Shown in pieces: positions 7,482 through 11,001 of a DNA stretch of 11,001 nucleotides. Made by a program: the position numbers and the translations under genes. Every line of letters begins with the position of its first letter. The stretch's first letter is position 1. The DNA comes from Chloroflexota bacterium. GTDB lineage: Bacteria > Chloroflexota > Limnocylindria > Limnocylindrales > CSP1-4. The DNA lies in NCBI GenBank assembly GCA_021777365.1, contig JAJYDP010000114.1, positions 1 through 11,001 on the forward strand. The letters are read 5' to 3'. The notes below the pieces were generated by a model that saw only the letters and a list, made by a program, of their open reading frames with translations, did not search any database and was not told the origin of the DNA.

Positions 7482-8666
7482 ATGGAGCAGCAAGCCGTCC
7501 CGCCGCCGGCGGGACTCCCAGCGTCCGCCGCGATCAGCCTCGGCAGCGGCTGGCTCATGCCGGCGGCCCTCGTCACATTCCTCCTTGCCACCGTCTACCT
7601 GCCGGCGCACCAGGACGGCGCGTCCGGCATTGCCGGGATCGTCGCCCTGGCCGCAGCCCTCTACGCAGCCGGACTCGTGATCGCTGCGCCGAGGTTGGCG
7701 CGGAGCGCGGTGCTGCGACTGGCCGGCCGGCGCTTCCGCGTCGTGCTCATCGGGATCGGCGAGGACGAACTCGGCGATCCCGCGATCGCGGGGCGGTGGA
7801 GGATGCTCGCGATCGCCGCCGGCGCGACCGTCTCGCTCCTGACGGTCGTGGCGGCCCTTCTGCTCGCGTCGCGTGCTCCTGCCAGCGCTTACCCCCACGC
7901 CGTTGCGGCCGTCGCGGCCAACGTGGCGCTCTTCTCGGCGCTTGGAACACTGGTCCCGGCGCCGCCGTTCGTGGGCTGGTCGCTGGTGTTGACGGTGCTG
8001 GACCTTGCCGGCACCCCCCGCGCGGCGCGCCTTCGCCGGGCCGCCCGAGTCGGTCGCGTCCTGGCGACACCGCTCCTCGTGGCCGGTGCCACCCTCCTTG
8101 CGCCCCTCGACCCGTGGATGGCGATCCCCCTCGGTGCGCTCGCCGTCGTCTACGTATGGCGTGCCACGGACCTCGCGGTCGGGCGGGATGCGTTGGCCCG
8201 CTTCCTCGAGGCGCATACCGTGGGGCAGCTGGCCCGGCCGCCGATCCTGCGGGTGCGGCCAGACGACGCGATGACGCCGCCAACGCTCGCGCGGCGCCGC
8301 CCCGGTGGCGCGGTGTTCGTGGAGGGCAATGGCTTCCTCGTCGGAGCCATCGGGACGCATCGGTTGCGCCGGGCGGGCACGGGCAGCGAAGGCCGGCCTG
8401 GCGCGGCCTGGCGCTCCGTCATGGTGCCCCTCGCCAGGCTCCCGTGGCTCGAGCGCAGCGAGCCCGCCACCAGCCTGACCGAGGTGCTCCGTGCCTCGGG
8501 GGTGGTGCTCGTCGCGGCGGCCGGTGAGATCCGGGCGGTCGAGGAGGACGCCCTGCTCGACCAGGCCGCGGCGTGGTCCCGTGGGGGCACCAACCCCTCG
8601 GCGCGTCGGGGCGCGCCCCCGGTCACCCTGGCGGCAGAGGGTTCCTCGGATATCGACCAGGGCTGA
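7482..8666 (+). CDS. M50 (site-2 protease)-like membrane protein with CBS-like tail, predicted inactive
   Basis: The protein has 394 residues. Hydrophobic helices at about 25-41, 52-69, 107-129, 140-170 and 193-225 are followed by a soluble C-terminal part from about 240. The architecture resembles bacterial site-2 proteases of the type with cytosolic CBS domains: TVGQLARPPILRVRPDDAM (246-264) looks like the start of a CBS domain. However, the position where HExxH is expected reads AAPRLARS (68-75). The second active-site motif, normally NxxPxxPLDGG, reads LVPAPPFVGW (157-166), with the zinc-binding Asp missing. If the family is right, this is a pseudo-protease that might bind a substrate or sense membrane state. 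The start has GAGG eight bases upstream. Homology is judged by eye and needs a profile search. Confidence 0.6.
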   Translation: MEQQAVPPPAGLPASAAISLGSGWLMPAALVTFLLATVYLPAHQDGASGIAGIVALAAALYAAGLVIAAPRLARSAVLRLAGRRFRVVLIGIGEDELGDPAIAGRWRMLAIAAGATVSLLTVVAALLLASRAPASAYPHAVAAVAANVALFSALGTLVPAPPFVGWSLVLTVLDLAGTPRAARLRRAARVGRVLATPLLVAGATLLAPLDPWMAIPLGALAVVYVWRATDLAVGRDALARFLEAHTVGQLARPPILRVRPDDAMTPPTLARRRPGGAVFVEGNGFLVGAIGTHRLRRAGTGSEGRPGAAWRSVMVPLARLPWLERSEPATSLTEVLRASGVVLVAAAGEIRAVEEDALLDQAAAWSRGGTNPSARRGAPPVTLAAEGSSDIDQG

Positions 8667-8689
8667 CAGGGGACCGGCGCGACGGCGTC

Positions 8690-8729
8690 TCGCAGGTCTC
8701 TTTCACGGAAGACTCACGCCCGCCTCAGG
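8690..8729 (+). promoter_or_regulatory. 11-bp direct-repeat array ahead of the decayed cupredoxin
   Basis: Four units in exact 11-bp phase: TCGCAGG (8690), TTTCACG (8701), ACTCACG (8712) and CCTCAGG (8723). It is the most regular array in the window. It ends 37 bases before the ATG at 8767 and reads on the same strand. The remaining bases of 8667-8766 contain a weak ribosome site (GAGG about nine bases before the ATG) and no other gene. Confidence 0.65.
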
Positions 8730-8766
8730 AGCGTGCGGCAGGATCTGTCCGGCGAGGATGCGGAGC

Positions 8767-9136
8767 ATGACATGGAGCGTGGGCTTGGCTATCGTGCCGG
8801 CGGGGCCGCTCGTCGGCGCGGCGATCGGGTTCGGATCTGCCCCGGGCGGTCCGGTGCGGATCGCCATGGACGACACCCAGGTCTCCCTAACCGGCTCGAC
8901 CCCACGGTCGGGAAGCTGCTGACGGTGAGCTGGTGAACCATGGCACCGAGCGCCACGACAAAGCGGTCCCCGCATTGCACGCTCCTGGACGGCAGGGGAA
9001 CGAGGCCCGGACGGACCCGGGTCAAACCACGACCTTCGCCCTGCGGTTCGACGTGCCCGGTACCCATGGGTACGGCTCCCCGAACCCCGGGAAGGCGGCC
9101 GTGGGCATGACCGACGCGATCGTCGTCTCGCCATGA
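8767..9136 (+). pseudogene. frameshifted cupredoxin-like gene with lost copper ligands
   Basis: The reading is spread over three frames. Frame one (8767-8922) gives an N-terminal hydrophobic helix, then VRIAMDDTQVSLTGS, a typical cupredoxin first strand. Continuity passes to a second frame (TVGKLLTVS, about 8901-8930) and then to a third from 8933 (VNHGTERHD), ending in IVVSP. The distal motif corresponding to Cys-x4-His-x4-Met reads SPNPGKAAVGM (9077-9109): the Cys is now Ser, the His is Lys, and only the Met remains. The first His (8954-8956) survives. Two frameshifts within about 40 bases plus ligand loss argue for decay rather than a simple sequencing error. Its TGA overlaps the ATG of the next gene. 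Residues 8933-9136 could still be expressed as a short fragment. Confidence 0.7.
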
Positions 9137-9561
9137 GCACGGGGAGCGAGCTTCCCGCTCGCGCGTCACGCGAGGGCGCGGACCGGCCGGAGGGTGGGCG
9201 CCACGCCGCAGTCTGCCATGCGCAGCGCGCCGCCGGCCAGGCCGGCTCGCTCGCGTCGATGATCGCGAGCGAGCGGCCCTTTGAAGAGGTGGCGCTGCAG
9301 GTGCTCGCCGCGCGCGGATCGCTCGACTCCCTGCTGATCCGCCTGCTGGAGCTTGAGCTCGACAGCTGCTTGCCCTCGGCCCACCAGCGGGTCGAGGTCG
9401 GCGCGCTCGTGTCCGCCGCCCTGGGTCGGCGCCGCGCGGCCCGCTCCCCGGATTCGGACCCGCCCCTGCCACAGGGTCCGACCCGCCCGGTCGGCGGCGG
9501 CCGGCCGGTCCATCGTCCCAGCGACCGCTCGCGCGGCGCGGTGGTGTCCGACGTTAGCTGA
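9133..9561 (+). CDS. CsoR/RcnR (DUF156)-like protein lacking canonical metal ligands
   Basis: The product is 142 residues. Its central part, QRAAGQAGSLASMIASERPF at 31-50 continuing to LLELELDSCL at 71-80, follows the pattern of the all-helical CsoR/RcnR family, whose members are metal-sensing repressors of copper or nickel efflux genes. In CsoR the copper ligands are a Cys early in helix 2, then a His and Cys four residues apart. Here the first is Phe50, the His position reads Glu75, and only Cys79 remains. The last 45 residues are low-complexity and Arg/Pro-rich, beyond the family's usual length of about 90-100. That suggests loss of the original stop or degeneration. It is coupled to the decayed cupredoxin (ATGA). 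It could be a repurposed regulator or a decaying one. Confidence 0.5.
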   Translation: MSTGSELPARASREGADRPEGGRHAAVCHAQRAAGQAGSLASMIASERPFEEVALQVLAARGSLDSLLIRLLELELDSCLPSAHQRVEVGALVSAALGRRRAARSPDSDPPLPQGPTRPVGGGRPVHRPSDRSRGAVVSDVS

Positions 9562-9588
9562 CGCGGCCGCTACAGCCACCTCAGCCAC

Positions 9589-9610
9589 CGGGACCTAGCG
9601 GCAGGTCCCG
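9589..9610. terminator. perfect 8-bp hairpin between convergent genes
   Basis: CGGGACCT (9589-9596) pairs perfectly with AGGTCCCG (9603-9610) around the loop AGCGGC. It lies 28 bases past the end of the CsoR-like gene and before the 3' end of the convergent M23 gene. There is no T-tract, as is common in very GC-rich genomes, so it may act in both directions or simply stabilise 3' ends. Confidence 0.5.
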
Positions 9611-9614
9611 CCGA

Positions 9615-9649
9615 CGACCCCCCGCGCGCATCGCGCTCGGCCGGGGTCG
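9615..9649. terminator. nested second hairpin between convergent genes
   Basis: CGACCCC (9615-9621) pairs with GGGGTCG (9643-9649). Inside it GCGCG (9624-9628) pairs with CGCGC (9632-9636) around CAT. It follows directly on the 9589-9610 hairpin and faces the M23 gene, so it is a candidate terminator for that minus-strand transcript. Confidence 0.45.
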
Positions 9650-9676
9650 CGTCACGCTTGGACCGCTGTGAACCGG

Positions 9677-10675
9677 TCAGTACAGCGAGAGCGGGTCGAT
9701 GAAGCGACCGTCGACCTCGACGCGGAAGTCGAGGTGCGGCCCCGTCGCCCGGCCGGTTGCGCCGGCCCAGGCGATGGTCTGCCCGCGCGCGACGATTTGG
9801 CCGAGGCGCACGGCCACCGCCCGGTTGTGGTTGTACGTCGAGATCGTCTCGTCAGGGTGCTCGATCACCACCACGTTTCCCCCGCCGTTGTCCTTCCATC
9901 CCGCCCACACGACGGTGCCGGCGGCGATCGCGCGCACGATCGTCCCGCTCGGTGCCGCGATGTCGATGCCCAGATGCGCGTTGGAGAAGCGCGTGGTCAG
10001 GGTGCCGTCGATCGGCAGCGGCCACAGGTATCGTGTCGGTGGCGCCACCGGAGCGGGCGCGCGCCGCGGGCTGGCCGGGACGCGACGCGGCCTCGGGCTG
10101 CGCGGCGGACTGGCCGAGGATCGTCGTGGGGCCGCGGGCCGGCGTGGTACCGCAGGCCGTGCCCCGGCTGTCGATGAGCCGTCGGGGACGAGGATCTGCT
10201 CGCCTGACACGAGGCGACGCGCGTCGACCCGCGGGTTCCAGCGCAGCAGGAGGGCGAGACGGACGCCGTGCGCCGCGGCGATGGACCAGAGATTGTCCCC
10301 CGCCCGGACGGTGTGCAGGAGCTGGCCCGGACGGCTGCGGCCTGCATGGCGTCGCACGACGCCCGCAGCCGACCGGCCACGCGGCAGCGTCGGGATAGCG
10401 CTGCGCGAGGGGTGGGTGGCCGCCGCTGATCCGATCGTGCCCGTCGATTCGACCCCGCGTATCAGCTGGGCACCTGCGCCCTGGCGTGGCCGGGATCCGG
10501 GGGCGAGGACGACCGGCCGGATGAGCGATGAGGGCAGCAGCGCGTAGGTGGCTAGCGGCCTGGCCCGCGAGGGGGAGGCGCTCGTGGGTGCCAGCGTGAC
10601 GACGACCACCGCCGCGAGGGAGGCGATTGTTGTGAGCAGGACACGCGCCGATGGGGTGGGCACGGGGGTATACAT
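9677..10675 (-). CDS. secreted LysM plus M23-family peptidase (peptidoglycan hydrolase-like)
   Basis: The product has 332 residues. A signal helix at about 11-35 is followed by a low-complexity region and a LysM wall-binding domain at 120-164 (HTVRAGDNLWSIAAAHGVRL and on to ILVPDG). A Pro/Arg/Ala-rich linker spans 168-213 and an M23 domain 217-332. M23 landmarks are HLGIDIA (His234, Asp238), TYNHN (His283) and GPHLDFRV (His314, then Asp316). In active M23 enzymes the last motif is HxH, its second His binding zinc; here it is Asp. The protein may still hydrolyse wall peptides with Asp as ligand, or be a degenerate activator, as known for EnvC/NlpD-type proteins. The start has GGAGG seven bases before the ATG. 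A minus-strand 11-bp repeat array lies about 110 bases upstream. Confidence 0.9.
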   Translation of the reverse strand: MYTPVPTPSARVLLTTIASLAAVVVVTLAPTSASPSRARPLATYALLPSSLIRPVVLAPGSRPRQGAGAQLIRGVESTGTIGSAAATHPSRSAIPTLPRGRSAAGVVRRHAGRSRPGQLLHTVRAGDNLWSIAAAHGVRLALLLRWNPRVDARRLVSGEQILVPDGSSTAGARPAVPRRPAAPRRSSASPPRSPRPRRVPASPRRAPAPVAPPTRYLWPLPIDGTLTTRFSNAHLGIDIAAPSGTIVRAIAAGTVVWAGWKDNGGGNVVVIEHPDETISTYNHNRAVAVRLGQIVARGQTIAWAGATGRATGPHLDFRVEVDGRFIDPLSLY

Positions 10676-10784
10676 GGGGGTTCCTCCGTGGCGGGACGCG
10701 GAACGCCGGCCCGTGGCGGACGCGGAGCACGAGTTGCAGCCGGGTCGGGACCGGCGGAGCGCGCCGCGGAGTCTGGCCCTGGGA

Positions 10785-10824
10785 GATGAAGGGAAGCTGG
10801 GGCACGACTGAGAGGAAGGTGAGA
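10785..10824 (-). promoter_or_regulatory. 11-bp direct-repeat array ahead of the M23 gene
   Basis: Read on the minus strand, units are in exact 11-bp phase: TCTCACC (10818-10824), TCTCAGT (10807-10813), CCCCAGC (10796-10802) and CTTCATC (10785-10791). The first two are strong and the last two are weaker. They point towards the M23 start at 10675. The rest of 10676-10784 is leader sequence with no gene visible. Confidence 0.5.
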
Positions 10825-10875
10825 GACAGTCCGGGTCCTGCCGCGACGGGTGGCCCGCCGGCCGCGGGGTGCGTG

Positions 10876-10915
10876 TCTCACGACATCGTTAGGTCGCACT
10901 CAGCCAGCACTCACC
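10876..10915 (+). promoter_or_regulatory. 11-bp direct-repeat array pointing off the right edge
   Basis: On the plus strand TCTCACG (10876), CGTTAGG (10887), ACTCAGC (10898) and ACTCACC (10909) are in exact 11-bp phase. They are back to back with the minus-strand array at 10785-10824, repeating the divergent layout seen at 5265-5407. No plus-strand gene starts before the window ends, so the target would begin beyond 11001. Confidence 0.5.
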
Positions 10916-11001
10916 TGCGTCCGCTGTACTGCCGCCGTGCGCAGCGCGTCAGGCCGTACCGCCCCATGCCGTACCGCCCCATGATCGACCGGTAGATCGG
11001 A
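10911..11001 (-). CDS. possible C-terminal end of a gene entering from the right edge
   Basis: A minus-strand frame open from the window edge encodes 29 residues ending in QYSGRR before a TGA. It is basic and contains a duplicated MGRYG from a 15-bp tandem repeat. No family is recognised. It overlaps the plus-strand repeat array, and if that array serves a plus-strand gene this frame is probably not real. Confidence 0.2.
   Translation of the reverse strand, partial: PIYRSIMGRYGMGRYGLTRCARRQYSGRR
10953..10982. repeat. perfect 15-bp tandem duplication
   Basis: GCCGTACCGCCCCAT occurs twice head to tail (10953-10967 and 10968-10982). On the minus strand it encodes MGRYG twice in the open edge frame; on the plus strand it lies just downstream of the last repeat array, where a leader might be. 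Confidence 0.85.

Noticed and set aside
7371..8360. 329-codon minus-strand frame opposite the M50-like gene
   Set aside because: The product is dominated by Arg, Glu, Gly and His with no membrane or domain pattern, while the plus strand has clear helices and a ribosome site.
1..11001. CRISPR array, tRNA genes, insertion sequence ends or att sites
   Set aside because: Nothing with repeat-spacer structure, cloverleaf features, transposase motifs or flanking terminal inverted repeats could be seen.

Overview
The window is very GC-rich, with long open shadow frames on both strands, GC-rich third positions and clean AGGAG-type ribosome sites. This suggests a high-GC bacterium such as a Chloroflexota (Limnocylindria-like) or actinobacterial lineage; that assignment is an inference from composition and gene content. 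It reads as an accessory block for copper handling and cell-envelope stress.

Layout. (1) 30-5141, minus strand: a tightly packed operon, read from right to left. It contains a P1B heavy-metal ATPase with a His/Met-rich N-terminus and an unusual CPD membrane motif, a cyclopropane-fatty-acid-type phospholipid methyltransferase, a conserved polytopic membrane protein, a YHS-domain metal protein and a possible 42-residue membrane peptide. Most junctions overlap by 4-16 bases, so translation is probably coupled. (2) 5142-5492: a divergent control region. (3) 5493-7355, plus strand: a DoxX-like membrane protein, a possible 49-residue membrane peptide, then a coupled pair made of a SHOCT-domain membrane protein and an intact type 1 copper protein (cupredoxin). 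(4) 7482-8666: a membrane protein that looks like a site-2 protease (M50) with a CBS-like tail but without the catalytic motifs. (5) 8767-9561: a frameshifted cupredoxin that has also lost copper ligands, followed by a CsoR/DUF156-like protein lacking most metal ligands. (6) 9562-9676: two hairpins between convergent genes. (7) 9677-10675, minus strand: a secreted LysM plus M23 peptidase with an altered zinc motif. (8) 10676-11001: a second divergent control region at the window edge.

The most interesting signal is non-coding. Arrays of an 11-bp direct repeat with core NCTCASS (S = C or G) lie ahead of the ATPase operon, the DoxX gene, the M50-like gene, the decayed cupredoxin and the M23 gene. 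A weaker version precedes the SHOCT-cupredoxin pair, and one more array points off the right edge. Each array that has a gene ahead of it inside the window reads on that gene's coding strand. This is the pattern expected for an OmpR/PhoB-family response regulator, so the whole block may be one regulon linking copper export, periplasmic copper proteins, lipid modification and wall remodelling. The regulator itself is not in the window.
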